The notes: generated by a model from the sequence alone, not told the origin. Positions 21,975 to 34,640 are shown, numbered from the stretch's first letter. The stretch is DNA of 64,000 bases from Theropithecus gelada (GCF_003255815.1 NC_037681.1:83746846-83810845); one strand, 5' to 3'. Translations and numbers: made by a program.

Positions 21975-22184
21975 TTGGGGATGGCAAACCACAGTCCCTA
22001 GGCCAAATCCAGTTCATACATATTTTATTAAATAAAGTTTTATTGGAATATATTCATTTTATATTATCTATGGCTGCTTCCTTGCTATGATGACAGAGTT
22101 AAGTAGTTGTGACACACTATGTGACCTGCAAAATCAAAAATCTTTACTAAATGACCCTTCACAGAAAATGTTTGTCAGCTCCTG
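21975..22184 (+). mobile_element. hAT-type MITE, short form (copy 1 of 4)
   Basis: Starts ttggggatggcaaacc and ends tttgtcagctcctg, degenerate versions of a CAGGGGTCGGCAAAC inverted terminus. The core aaataaagttttattggaat is shared with the copies at 32376, 40654 and 58071. It is an MER1-type Charlie-related MITE; I am not sure of its catalogue name. Confidence 0.8.
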
Positions 22185-22448
22185 CTTTAGCAAAAGTCCT
22201 AAGATCATGTTTGATTCTTCCAACATTATTTCCCTTTTTCAAAATGTTTCTTGTTATTCTAGCTTCTTTGTCTCTTTGTATAAATTTTAGAATCAGCTTG
22301 TTGATATCTTTAAAAAATTCTTCTGGGATTTTGATCAGAATTTTATCAAATCTTTAGATTAATCAGAAATCTTTAGATCAGTCAGGAGACAGCTGACATC
22401 TTTACTATATTGAGTCCTCAAACCATAAACACGTCTCTCCATTTATTT

Positions 22449-22747
22449 GTTTATTTATTTATTTGACAGAGTCTCACTCTGTCGCTCAGGCTGGAGTGCA
22501 GTGGCAGGATCTTGCCTCGCTGCAACCTCTGCCCCCTGGATTCCAGGGATTCTCCTGCCTCAGCCTCCTGAGTAGCTGGGACTACAGGCACGTGCCACCG
22601 CATCTGGCTAATTTTTTTATTTTTTAATAGAGACAGGGTTTCACCACGTTGCCCAGGCTGGTCTCGAACTCCTGATGACCTCAGGTGATCCGCCCACCTT
22701 GGCCTCCCAAAGTGCTGGAATTACAGGCATGAGCCACCATGCCTGGC
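22449..22747 (-). mobile_element. Alu, minus strand
   Basis: Full reverse-complement Alu with a (tttg/ttta)n tail complement. TSD ccatttattt at 22439-22448 and 22748-22757. It forms an inverted pair with the Alu 147 bp downstream. Confidence 0.93.
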
Positions 22748-22894
22748 CCATTTATTTTAATCTTCTTAAGTTTTTAGCATACAGATGGAATGTTTTGTTA
22801 GACTTATAGTATTTCATTTATTTTGGAGCTGCTGTAATTTAAAAAGCTTTTTTGGTTTTCAGTTGTACATTACTAGTATATAGAAATACAATTG

Positions 22895-23192
22895 GGCTGG
22901 GGCAGTGGCTCACACCTGTAATCCCAGCACTTTGGGAGGCCGAGGCAGGCAGATTGCCTGAGGTCAGGAGTTCGAGACCAGTCTGGCCAACATGGTAAAA
23001 CCCCATCTCTATTAAAAATACAAAAAAATTAGATGGGTGTGGTGGCATGCGCCTGTAATCCCACCTACTAGGGAGGCTGAGGCAGGGGAATTGCTTGAAC
23101 CAGGGAGGTGGAGGTTGCAGTGAGCCAAGGTCGTGCCATTGCACTCTAGCCTGGGCGACAGAGTGAGATTCTGTCTCAAAAAAAAAAAAAAA
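22895..23192 (+). mobile_element. Alu, plus strand
   Basis: Full-length Alu from ggctggggcagtggctcac to a poly(A) tail, inserted in the L1M ORF2 region. It is opposite in orientation to the Alu at 22449-22747. Confidence 0.95.
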
Positions 23193-25289
23193 GAGTTTTA
23201 TGTGTTGACCATATATCTTGTGACCTTGCTAAATGCACTTACTAGTTGTAGGAACCATTTTGTCTGCAAAAAGGGATGGTTTCATTTCTTGTTTAGTGCA
23301 GTGTTGCATAAGAGTGGTAAAAGTGGACATTTTTACCATGTTTCCAATCTTACAAGGAAAACATTCAGTCTTTCTCTATCAAGTAGGATAATAGCTGTAT
23401 AGTATTCTTTTTTTCCTTCTTGGTAGAAACTCTCTATAGTTTGAGGAAGCCCCCTTCTACTCCTAGTTTTCTGTTTTGTTTTTTTTTAAATCATGAATGG
23501 GTATGGAATTTTGTCAGACATGCTTTTTATACCAGTTGATTTGATCAGTTGATTTTTCTTATTTATACTTTTAAAATTGTGGATTCCATTAATTTTTGAA
23601 TACTGAATAAGCTGTGCCTTCCCAAGATAAATCCCACTTAATTCTGGTATATTATTATTTTTATATATTGCTAAATTCTTAATTCTTGAGGATTTTTACT
23701 TCTATATTTATGAGAGACAGTAGTCTATAGTTTTTTTGTACTGTCTTTTTTTTTTTCTTTTTAAAAAAATTCCATGGGACTGCTTTATATCTTTTTTTGT
23801 ACTATCTTTGGGTAGTAGCCTCAAAATGAGCTGGGGTGTGTTGAGTCATCATCTTATATTTTCTGAAAGAACTGTGCACAATTGATAGTATATTTTTCTC
23901 TCAACGAATTCACCAGTGAAACCATAGGGACCTGGAGATATCTTTTACAGAGTTTTTTGTTTTGTTTTAAACTACAAATTTAATTCCTTTAATAGCCATA
24001 GGATTCAGATAATCTCTTTCATTTTCTGCCAGTTTGGTAGTTTGTGGCTTTCAAGGAATTATTCCATTCAAACTATGCTGTTAAGCTTATTTGCATACAG
24101 TAGTTCATGACATTATTTTTTATCTACTTAATGTCGGTAAAGTTTAAGATAATATACCCTCTTTCATTCCTGATATCAATAATCTATGTCTTCTTTTTCT
24201 CTTTGTCTGACTAGAGTTTTATCAGTGTTGTTGATCTTTTCAAACAGGCTTTTGACTTAATTAATTTTTCTGTTTTCAACTTCAATAATATATGCTCTTT
24301 ATTATTTCCTTTCTTCTGCTTCCTTTGAGTTTACTTTGCTTTTCTTCCTCTAGTTCCTTTAGATGGAAGTTTAGATTGTTGACTGAGGCATTTCTTCTTT
24401 TCTAATATAAGCATTTATTTGAATAAAATTCTTATTTTAAGTTGTGATTTTTTTTTCTCAGTTTATAATCTTTTCTGATTTCATTAAGACCACCTCTTTG
24501 ACCTAGGGATTATTTAGAAGTGTGTTAATTTCTAAGTGTTTGGAGAATTTTCTCTATTTCTGTTATTTATTTCTAATCCATTCCCATTATGGTCAGAGGA
24601 CATACTTTGTGTATTCTTTTAAGTTTGTTTTATGACCCAGGATATGGTCCGTCTTGGTAAATGTTCACATACAATGCAAAAGGATGTGTGTTCTACTGTT
24701 GTTGGGTGGAATGATTTTCTGTCACTAGTTCTATCAGTTGTTGAGAAAGGACTGATGCAGTCTACAAATGCAAATGTAGATTTGTCTGTTCCCATTGTGA
24801 TCTCTATCATTTTTTCTTATATATTATGTCATTCTCTTGTCAGATGCAAACACATTTAGAATTGTTATGCTTCCTTGATAAATTGACTTTTATCATCTTT
24901 TCCTTCTTTCCTAGTGTCCCAAGTTTCCCTCTGGTACCATTTACCTTATGTCTCAAGAACTTCCTTTAGTAATTCTTTAATAACAAATCTACTGGAAACA
25001 TACTTGCTTAGTTTTCCTTCACCAAATTTGAAGTTTTCAGGTATTCTTTGTATATATATTTTTTCAGCATTGCGTTCTTTATCCTCTCCTTCTAGGGCTC
25101 TGATGTCATGAATGTTAGACCTTTTGGCATTGCCTCACAGGCCCCTCAGTTCATTTAAAAAAAAAAAAATGTTTTCTCTGTCGTTCAGTGGATGCTTTTG
25201 ATTGATCTGTCTTCAAGTTCATTGACTTTGCTGTGTTACCTCTATTCTGCTATTATCAAACCTATCAATGAGTTAAAAAATTTTGTGGG

Positions 25290-25587
25290 GGCCAGGCATG
25301 GTGGCTCACGCCTGTAATCCCAGCACTCTGGCAGGCTGAGGTGGTTGGATCATTTGAGTTCAGGAGTTCAAGACCAAACACGGTAAAACCTCATCTCTAC
25401 CAAAAAAAAAAAAAAAAAAAAAAGCAAAAATTAGCAGAGCATGGTGGCATGCACCTGTAGTCCCAGCTCCTTGGGTGGCTGAGGTGGGAGGATCGCTTGA
25501 GCCCAGGAGGTTAAGACTGCAGTGAGCTGTGATTGCTCCATTGCAATCTAACCTGTGAGAGAGAATGAGACCCTGTCTCAAAAAAAC
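25290..25587 (+). mobile_element. Alu, plus strand, with enlarged middle A run
   Basis: From ggccaggcatggtggctcac to a short A tail. The middle A-rich linker is about 21 A (25403-25423). An unrelated T run follows at once (25589-25604), so A tail and T run could pair. Confidence 0.92.
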
Positions 25588-25692
25588 CTTTTTTTTTTTT
25601 TTTTGGTTAAATTACTTTTGAATTCTTTGTTTCTTCTTTGTACCTTCTATTTCTTTTCGATGCTTGTTTTTTTGTTGTTGTTGGTGGTGGTT

Positions 25693-25822
25693 GTTTTTTT
25701 AAAGAGATGAGGTCTCACTAGTTGCCTAGGCTACCCTCCAACTCCTGGGCTTCAAGTGATCTTCCTGCCTCAGTCTCCCAAGTAGCTAGGACTACAGGTG
25801 CATGCCACCATGCCTGGCTGGT
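25693..25822 (-). mobile_element. Alu monomer-like fragment, minus strand
   Basis: Reverse-complement Alu half (gagatgaggtctcact through ccaccatgcctggct), with the dimer's other part absent. It could be a free left monomer or a truncated Alu. Confidence 0.8.
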
Positions 25823-26651
25823 TTCAGTAATTTTAATGATTGTTGGAGCTCCTTAAAGTTTGTCAGATAATTCCAACATTTGTCATCTCAGCGTTATTGT
25901 CTTTTGATAGTCTTTTCTCATGTGAGTTGAGATTTTCTTGCCGCTTTATATATCAAGTAATTTTTGGTATCCTGGACATTTTGAATATTTTAAGACTTGG
26001 TCTTGTTAAAATTCTGTGATGAATGTTATTTTTGTTTTAGCAAGCACTTATTATGTTTAGCTTCAAGTTACAGTGTTCCTTTGTGAGCTAGGTATGTCAG
26101 TTTACTTTTCAAAGCCTCTTTGCAGGGCTGTTTGTTGTGCTATTTGGTGATATTTGCAGTGCTGTCAGTGTGTGTACCATCCAGCAGCAAACATATAACC
26201 TGGGTGATAGTTTATTTATCAGTTTAGATCTCAAAGTCTTTTATATACTGGTTAGAATCAGATCCACACATGCGTACCTTGGGGTAAGCCCCGGAGTTTA
26301 TAAACAATTTAATGGGGTTGTTTTCACAAGCTTTCATGTCTGCAGTCTCCTTTGGTGCTTTCTGGATCCAGGAAGCTGCATCTTTAGTTACCTTATGCTT
26401 CCATGTACCTCCATGGTTGCACTTGACTCTAGGCCCAACTGGTGGTGAACTAAAGGAAAAGATACTAGTAAACTCGCCACAGGTTCAGAGGCACCTCAAG
26501 TTCTTTTCTTCTTCCTCATTTCTTCTGTATTATTTACTTTTCAGAGTCCCCAAACAGCTGCTCCAATATATTCTACCTAGGATTTTTAGCTGCATTCAAT
26601 GGGTGAGACAGGAGGAATGTGCTTACTCCATCTTACCTGGAACTAGAACCT

Positions 26652-28182
26652 GATAATCATGATTTTAAGTGAGTATACAGTATCTGTTATTTAGATATAC
26701 TGTAATTTAGTCATTAATTCCCCATATATATTTTTAGGTCATTCACTTATGTAACAACAATGCGATTAACATTTTTATGTTTATGTTACAAAAATGAAAT
26801 TTAAAGTTATAGCACTTTTAGGCTTTTGTTATATGTTGCTAAAATTAGTTTCTGAAAGATTGATGCTGATTTACAAATTTGACCATCACAAAGAATATTG
26901 ACCACAATTGATTAAAACACATCAAATGATATTTAAAAATCCGTATGAACCTCCCCTCCCCTACTACCCAAAATAGTGGCCACTACTGGGGGTTGCTGGG
27001 TTAATTTATTATCCTAAAAACTGATAAATCTAGGGAGGTTATCAAGCATTTACTCTGCCTTTCGAGGTAACTGAATCGTTGATAAGGAAACTTTTATTAT
27101 GTATAGAAGTACTCAAACTTACAAATGTAGAAGGAGTTACAAAATTAGAAAATCATTATTTCACAACCCCTAATAAAATAATCTAGGCAATGTTTATCAG
27201 TGATTTCAAAAACATCAGGTGAAAGGTTGATGGGGAAGTTTATAATGGAGAATTCCATTAATCAGTCTTTGTTTCCCTGAAAGACATTATATACCTCATG
27301 TTGTGATGTAATAAGAAGCCCACAGTACCATCTACTATATATTACTTGGGACACAAAGCAACAATTTCCCCAAATTTGCTTATAGAACCATAAGTAAGAA
27401 AACAAAATAATAAAAATGTATAAATATAGGGGATTTGCAGATGACATGTTCTCTTCTTCCTTGTTCCAGATATGCAGTGTATCTCTGGGAGGAAGCATAC
27501 AAAGCTTGATGTACCTTGAACCATAGTTAATAGATATGGTCTGTAAGGAAAGTATTACATGATGGTGTGAAAGTGTGTCAGGGCATACTTAAGGAATTTT
27601 CTGGGGCTCTGTCATATCTGCAGAAGGCAGTTCAGTACCCTTGTCTAGCTCTATTTTCACTTGTGCATGAAACAGCAAGACAAAAGTATCTATTATTTAC
27701 TTATAATTTTTGCATGTATATATACATGACACCATATTCCTTATGTTGCTTTTCACTTTCCATAATTCCCTCTCTAAAAGTTTTAATTTCTTAACCTTTT
27801 TGTAACTCCTCTTTGACACAGAAAGGTATGCGAACCTAGATTCAAAGAATATGGCACAGAGATAATAAATAGACTCAAAGAAATAGTGAAAAATAGTAAA
27901 AGCAGATAGACATTTCTGGCTGTTCTGCAATAGTAGTATTTCATGATTTTGAAACACATATTTCAATATTTCATTATTCACTAACAAAGCTGCAGGAGGT
28001 CCATATCTAAGGATAACTGCTTTCAGAAAGTAAAATAAAAAAAGTCCCTAAAGTGAATCAATTTAAAATGGGGTTGAAAATCATAGTAAATGGTGACAAT
28101 ATAATCTGACTAAAAATAAGAGGTAAAAATATATAGATAAGCTTATTTTATCTTGTATTAATAAAATATGTTATAATTTCAA
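26652..28182. other. Unassigned AT-rich DNA
   Basis: About 1.5 kb with no repeat that I can name and no open frame with recognisable homology. It may be single-copy sequence. Confidence 0.45.
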
Positions 28183-28196
28183 CTGTTCATAAATTC

Positions 28197-28505
28197 ATTT
28201 TTTTTTTTTTTTTTGGACATGGAGTCTTGCACTGTTGCCCAGGCTGGAGTGCAATGGCATGATCTTGATTCACTGCAACCTCCGCCTCCTGTGTTCAAGC
28301 GGTTCCCCTGCCTCAGCCTCCTGAGTAGCGGGGACTACAGGCGTGTACCACCACACTCGGCTAATTTTTGTATTTTTATTTTTAGTAGAGATGGGGTTTC
28401 ACCATGTTGGCCAAGCTGGTCTTGAACTCCTGACCTCAAGTGATCTGCCTGCCTCAGCCTCCCAAAATGCTGGGATTATAGGCGTGAGCTGCTGTGCCCA
28501 GCCAT
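28197..28505 (-). mobile_element. Alu, minus strand
   Basis: Reverse-complement full Alu with a duplicated tatttttatttttagtag segment in the linker. TSD ctgttcataaattc (28183-28196) and ctgtgcataaattc (28506-28519), one mismatch. Confidence 0.95.
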
Positions 28506-28519
28506 CTGTGCATAAATTC

Positions 28520-30681
28520 TTAGATGGAACAGAGAGTCAGTTTGATTTGGAGAGTGGGGAATGGTTCTACTTTTTCGGACCAAATTGTCTTACAGTATAA
28601 TATGGCATGTTTGACTTCATGTTCAACTTGCACAGCATACAAGTTCAGAAAGACGGCCATTTTTTTCAAAAAATATTCGAGGACTTAATTTTTCTGAGGG
28701 ATTGTATTAATACTTTGATAAATTCATCTGCAGTTTTATTATTGTTGTTGAATTTCTCTTTTTAAGTTAATTGGTCTCAGTGCCTTTTCCTGATTTACCA
28801 GTAGTTTTACACGAGATCTGAACATTTAACATCTCTTTCATTGACTTCATGAAATATTGTTTTTGCAAGAATTTTAGTAGTTTTAAAATATGTTTGTATT
28901 GCTGTGTTGGGTATTTAAAGAGCTGACAGTCAGTGAAAATACTGATAAACTAATATTTCATAGGTGGAGATAAATGCTAGTCTTCACTGGGGAGGGATAT
29001 TTGAATGGGGAGAGGACTGAGTTTACAAGTAGTTAACTTATTATTAAATATTTCATATTATAAGGACTATTGTTCTATGTAAACTCATAAATACAGGGTC
29101 TCAGATAATGAATATTTGGGTAAATACGAACCCCTATAGCTAAAAAATTATATCTTTGAATGCAACTTATGAAGTTTGAATGCTCTGAGCTTTGTGGGAT
29201 AAAAGTACTATGCAAATAGTAAGTGTCACATGAAGTCCACTAAAAAAGGTTAAGGATTTCAAAACATGTAATATAGATAAGGCTTTATATATGAAATTAT
29301 ACCTCATTTGACTTAGTTACTAAAAATAAAATGAAACATTCCAAGTGAAAACACTTCTTAAAATACATAAAATTTGGTGCTTTAGATTTTCTAAGGTTTT
29401 CATTTGTCTAGTTCTGGTACTGGAGAACTAACTGCAGTTCCATAAAAGAGCTGTACATCTATAAAGCAACTCATTTCCTTCCAGCTTTTCTTGAGACATA
29501 TTAAAGCCACAATAAAATATAACTTCTCCTTCTCAATAAGCTTTAGTGGATCAGAAAAAGAAACTAAGAAAATAGGCCAGATTAAGCTGGAGAGAAAATG
29601 GAAATCTTTTTGTTCTTCAACTCCCATTGTCTTTCTCACATTATCAGTTTTCTTCAAAATCGCTATAGTCATTGAAAACGTGTAAACATCTTTAGATTGC
29701 CAAATTGATTATACCTTTTCATTTTTATGTTTTAAAAGAGCTTAAGATTGTCTTCTTTGAAAAGATGTTTAAAATTAGACACATTTAATCATATACCAAG
29801 GCTTAGAAAAGGATATCTCTAGTGAGTTTCTGGTTTTATAGGCAGCAAACATAAAGCACCTAGTGGGCACAATATGAACTTACAGTTTTATGTAATATAC
29901 ATTAAAGCTACCTTAAGAGCTCAACACACTGGAAATGCTTAGTATATTCTACATTTATTTCAGTTTAAGATACAGAAATGGACTTCCTAGACATACGCCA
30001 TATGTTCTCCTCTCATGCCAAGTTAACAAGAATTAAAAGACTGAGATGAATAAACAAGGTCAACTTAGGCTGAGCCAAATTAGACAACAGAATAATTGTC
30101 AGATTTTCTGTTGGCAGGGACAGTTTGTTTTGAGCCAATCTTCATGAATTATAGGCTGTAATTTTTTTTTTCCTGGTAAGTCTACTGCCAGGCATTCTGT
30201 TGACAATTTCTTTGTTTTGTAAACACTGAAAATTTTCATCCATTATATTGTTTATAGGCACACACCAGGATTCTGAATAGATGAGTATTTTTGGTTTGTT
30301 CCAACTTAAAGGAAAACTGCTTAGACATGAATCAAATAAAATCATGCCAAAATTTAACAACTTTCAACAAGATAGTATTTCATTTGGAGTTTCTTATGGA
30401 TGAATTCAGTACTGGTTCATTATAATAGCAGGAAACCAACCAATATTGTAGTTAATTTCTAGCTGTAAATATCAAAGTAGATATATTTACTGCAATACAA
30501 GGTTTATTTGTTCTACAACAAATAATTTCAGACCTTGGAAAGGATAATCTAATACAAATGAGAAAATTGAGGCAACCAGAGAAGTTGACTTATTTGAAAT
30601 ATAAGAACTAGTTTAGGGCTGTACCTAATGTAATTATTTTTAATTTAGTCCTAGGATCATCCATTTTGTTTATACACTGTC
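28520..30681. other. Longest repeat-poor stretch, unassigned
   Basis: About 2.2 kb with no Alu, L1 or DNA transposon that I recognise. Open frames up to 90 codons (for example 29672-29400 minus) match nothing I know and overlap each other on both strands, as expected by chance. No splice-flanked exon or CpG island is evident. Confidence 0.5.
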
Positions 30682-31117
30682 TGACATGGTTTAGATCTGT
30701 GTCCCCACCAAATCAAGTTTGACATATGTCAAATTGTAATCCCCACAGTTGGAGGTGGGACCTGGTGGGAGGTGACTGGATCGTAGGAGTGGTTTCTCAT
30801 GAATGGCCTAGCACTGTCCCCTTGGTGCTGTTCTTGTGATAGCAAGTAAGTTCTCATGAGATCTGGTGGTTTAAAAGTGTGTGGCACCTCCTCCCAAACC
30901 CCTCTATTCCTCCTGCTCTGATCATGTGAAGTACTGGCTCCCCCTTTGCCTTCTGCCATGATTGTAAGTTTCCTGAGGCCTCCCCAGAAACTGAGCAGAT
31001 GCTAGCATCATGCCTCCTGTACAGTCTGAGGAAGAGTGAGCCAATTAAACCTCTTTTCTTTATAAATTACCCAGTCTCAGGTATTTCTTTATAAGAATGC
31101 AAGGTCAGACCAATATA
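30682..31117 (+). mobile_element. Solo LTR, MSTA-type (ERVL-MaLR)
   Basis: A complete LTR from tgacatggtttagatctgtg to the caatata end, about 436 bp, the usual MST size. Recognisable blocks are cacctggtgggaggtg-like (gggacctggtgggaggtgac), cccttggtgctgttcttgtg and aaattacccagtctcaggta. The polyadenylation-type aattaaa lies near 31045. No internal viral sequence follows, so it is a solo LTR left by recombination. Flanking 5-bp TSD is not clear. Confidence 0.9.
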
Positions 31118-31139
31118 ATGTTTAAGGTTTTAATTTGTT

Positions 31140-31570
31140 ACACACAAATGTGTATGTATAAAGATATAATTTATAACAACACAAAGGATCTAGAGAGAGG
31201 AATGGAGAAATACAGGAGCAAAGGTTTTATATACTATTGTTGTTAAATTGATATTAAAACAAACTAAATGGTTATAAATTAAGATTTATAATCATCAGGT
31301 AAACCACAAAGAAAAAGCCTCCAAAGAAACTACAAGGATATTAAAATACCTACTTAACACAAGAGAAGGCAATAAGTGAGGAATAGAGGAATAAAAAGCT
31401 ACAAGAAATGTGGAAAATGGCAGCAAAATGACTGATGTGAATCCTGACTTATTAGTAATTACATTAATAATAAATGGATTAAACCCTCCAATTAAAAGGC
31501 AGAGATTGGAACAATGAATTTAAAAATAATCACTTTCGAATCTTTTAAGATATGTGACAGTATGTAAGAG
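31140..31570 (+). mobile_element. Ancient L1 fragment, plus strand
   Basis: Sense L1-like ORF2 upstream sequence (taataataaatggattaaac followed by a ccaattaaaaggcagagatt block). It is diverged and has no usable frame. It meets an antisense L1 piece at about 31575. Confidence 0.6.
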
Positions 31571-32476
31571 ACAAAGTGAGAAACTTTAAAAGAGAATTTA
31601 AAAAAATATTGTTTTTCTTATGTAAAGTAAGTGTCCCTCAATTCCTGTTGTGTTTTAGTTAGGAATGGGAGCTGAATTTTGTCAAAGGCTTTTTCAACAT
31701 CTATATAAATAATTGTATGATTTTTATCAACCTTAGATCTATTAATATGGTATATGATATTAATGGATTTGGTAACACTAAAACAACCTTGTATTTTCAG
31801 GGTGGATCCAAGTGTTGGATTTTTTTCACTAATATTTTACTTAATATTTTTTACATGGATGATATTGGCTTGTCATTTTTCTGTAGAAATTTTTTTTTTT
31901 TATTTTCAGTGCTTTGGAATAATTTATACAGCATTGGGAATATCTGATCTTTGAAGGTTTGGTAGAATTCTAGCTGGTCATCTGGGCCTTTTGCTCTTTT
32001 ACAGGGTAATTTCTTAATAACCTTGTCTATTTCTTTTATGAAAACTGGTGTGCTTCAGATTTCTAAATTCAATGGCGGACACTTTTGGCAATCTGTATTT
32101 AATTAGTATATTATCTATTGTTTTCTAAGTTTTCAAATTCATTTGCACAGAAATTTGCAAAGTAGTCTGTTATGACTAAAAAGAAAAAACCCTCTCTTGT
32201 TTAAATGGTTAATTTCTCCCTCCTTCCTTCTGCCATTTCTTATTTTGTATGTTTGTGTTTTCTCTCTCTTTTTTTGATCAAGCTGGTCTATTTTGTTGTT
32301 TCAAAAACATTTGGATTTGATATCTTAATTACATCTACGGTTTTTTGTTTGTTTGTTTTGTTTTTTGTCTTCTATCTGAGGTGTCAGTAATCTATGGCTT
32401 ATGGACTGGTTGCCTGTTTTTGTAAATAAAGTTTTTTGTTTTGCTTTGGAAATTTCTTTTTTTATTTTAATTTTAA

Positions 32477-32772
32477 TTTTTTTATTTTGAGACAGAGTCT
32501 TGCTCTGTCGCCCAGGCTGGAGTACAATGGCGCAGTCTAGGCTCAGTGCAACCTCTGCCTCTTGGGTCCAAGCAATTCTCCTGCCTCAGCCTCCCAAAGT
32601 AGCTGGGATGACAGGTGTGTGCCACAACACCCGGCTAATTTTTGTATTTTTAGTAGAGACGGGGTTTCACCACGTTGGCCAGGCTGGTCTCAAACTTGAC
32701 CCTGACCTCGTGATTCGCCTGCCTTAGCCTCCCAAAGTGCTGGGATTACAGGAATGAGCCACCGCGCCTGGC
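32477..32772 (-). mobile_element. Alu, minus strand
   Basis: Full reverse-complement Alu near the poly(A) end of the truncated L1. A TSD of ttttaattt type is likely but blurred by low complexity. Confidence 0.93.
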
Positions 32773-32832
32773 TAGTTTTTAATTTGTTGGATACATAGTA
32801 GGTGTATACATTTATGGGGTACATGAAATTTT

Positions 32833-33100
32833 AAGACAGGGTCTTGCTTTGTCACCCAGGCTGGAGTGCAGGGGCGCGATCAGCTCACTGAAACTTCTGC
32901 CTCCCGAGTTTCAGCGATTCTCATGCCTCAGCCTTCCTGAGGTGTGTGTCACCACGAATGGCTAAATTTTTTTGCATTTTTAGTAGAGATAGGGTTTTGC
33001 CGTGTTTGCCGAGCTGGTCTCGAACTCCTGGCCTCAAGTGATCCGCCTGCCTCAGTCTCCCTAAATGCTGGGATTACAGGCATTAGCCACCATGCCTGGC
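32833..33100 (-). mobile_element. Old Alu with internal deletion, minus strand
   Basis: Reverse-complement Alu that lacks the gagtagctgggattacagg block between cttcctga and ggtgtgtgtcacc. Approximate TSD: gtacatgaaat and gtacaggagat. Confidence 0.88.
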
Positions 33101-34236
33101 TGTACAGGAGATATTTTGATACAGGTATACAATGTGTAATAAGCACATCAGGGCAAATGAGGTGTCCATCACCTAAAGCATTTATCATTTCCTTGTGTTA
33201 CAAACATTCTAGTTATACTCACTTATTTTTATTAAAATATACAATAAATTACTGTTAACTGTAATTACCCTGTTGTGCTATCAAATACTAGATCTCACTC
33301 ATTCTATCTGACTGCATTTTTGTACCCATTAACCATCCCCGCCACTGTCAATTACCTTTCACAGCCTCTGGTAACCACTATTACATTTACTATCTCTATG
33401 AGTTCAAGTGTTTTAATTTTTAGCTTCCCACAAATGAGTGAGAACATGTGAAGTTTGTCATTTTGTGCCTGGCTTATTTCACTTAACATAATGTTCTCCA
33501 GTTCCATGTAAATAAAGTTTTATTGGACCACAGCCACATCCATTCATTTATGTATTGTCTATGACTGTTTTTGTGCTACAACAGAGTTAAATAGTTGCAG
33601 CAGAGAACATATGGTCCATCAACCTAAAATATTTACACTGAAGCCATTTAGGAGAAAAGTTTGCCAATCCCTGCTCTGCCTCATTAATTTCTGGTTTTAT
33701 CTTTATTATTTCTTTCTTTGTACTTTATTTTGGTTTAGTTTCTTGTTATTTTTTAAAGCTTTTGAGTTAGAATTGTTCTCTTTTTTCATTTTTTTTCTTG
33801 TAAAAGTGCTTAGTGGTATCAATTTTCCTCTGATTATTATTTAAATACATCCCATACATTCTGATATGTAGTGTTTTATTATACTTACGTCTTAGAAATT
33901 TCATGTTGTATTTCTTCTTTCATCCAAAAGTTGTTTGAGAAAAAGTTTTAAAATTTATACAAGGAAGGGCATGTTGGTTCTTGTTAAACATTGCTGGTTT
34001 TATTACATTGTGGATGGAGAGTGTTTGTAATATTTAGTGAAATTTAATGATATATTTTGGCAAGTAACATACTTGTTTTGTAAATAGTCCATGAATTCTT
34101 AGGAAGAAAACTTATTCTCTTTTATCAAGGAATAGAATTTGATGAATATTCATAATATCTACATTATTGTGTTTAGGTATTATTTCTTGTTACTTTTTGC
34201 CTACTTGATCTATTCTTTAGTAAGCATAGTGAGTTA

Positions 34237-34530
34237 GGCTGGGTGTGGTGGCTCATGCCCATAATCCCAGCACTTTGGGAGGCCAAGGCAGGTGGATCAC
34301 TTGAACCCAGAAGTTCAAGACTAGCCTCGGCAACATGGCAAAACTCCATCTCTGCAAAAAATACAAAAAATTAGCTGTGTGTGGTGACACATGCTTGTAC
34401 TCCCAGCCACCCAGGAGGCTGAGGTGGATCACCTGAGCCCCGGAGGTCAAGACTGTGGTGAGCCATGATCATGCCACTGCACTCTAGGCTGGGCAAGAAT
34501 GAGACCCTGCCCAAAAAAAAAAAAAAAAAA
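34237..34530 (+). mobile_element. Alu, plus strand
   Basis: Full-length diverged Alu (ggctgggtgtggtggctcat to an 18-base A tail). tagtaag is repeated on both sides (34218 and 34531). It pairs in inverted orientation with the younger Alu 110 bp away. Confidence 0.93.
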
Positions 34531-34640
34531 TAGTAAGTTAAAATCTCCTATTATTCATATCTCTCTATATCTCCTTGCATCTTTTATAGATTTTCCTTTA
34601 TAAAGGTGGCTTCTATATTATTTGTTGTACAAATATTCTT

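Larger units (their letters stand above)
20580..26651 (-). mobile_element. Ancient full-length-sized L1M, minus strand, with five nested insertions
   Basis: Minus-strand order is 5' UTR (right, about 25850-26651, ending in the complement of an aagatggagtaagcacattc start), ORF1, ORF2, 3' UTR (left). ORF2 landmarks appear at 20990-21500 (C-terminal domain) and 24000-24900 (endonuclease side). It is too decayed for frames above about 100 codons. Nested within it are a hAT MITE and four Alus. The left boundary is approximate. Confidence 0.8.
32436..33506 (-). mobile_element. L1 3' end (L1MA/L1PB type), minus strand, inserted in the MITE
   Basis: A 5'-truncated L1 with T-rich tail complement at left and 3' UTR blocks (gttggatacatagtaggtgt; aatgagtgagaacatgtgaa). 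It ends in ORF2 near cacttaacataatgttctcc. Perfect 15-bp TSD tgtaaataaagtttt at 32421-32435 and 33507-33521. Two Alus are nested in it. Confidence 0.9.
32376..33673 (+). mobile_element. hAT-type MITE, short form (copy 2 of 4), split by an L1 3' end
   Basis: Left part 32376-32435 (ctgaggtgtcagtaatctat through tgtaaataaagtttt). Right part 33507-33673 (from the duplicated tgtaaataaagtttt through gtttgccaatccctg). Between them lies an L1 3' end with two Alus. When the duplicated 15 bp is counted once the MITE is about 210 bp, like copies 1 and 3. Confidence 0.85.

Noticed and set aside
26137..26653. Plus-strand frames of 103 and 113 codons
   Set aside because: They overlap each other in different frames and lie on the wrong strand of an ancient L1 5' UTR.
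29400..29685. Overlapping 64- to 90-codon frames on both strands in unassigned DNA
   Set aside because: No recognisable motif, no codon-usage or splice support, and opposing frames of equal length; treated as chance.
30682..31117. Full endogenous retrovirus
   Set aside because: Only a single LTR is present; no gag, pol or env-like sequence adjoins it.
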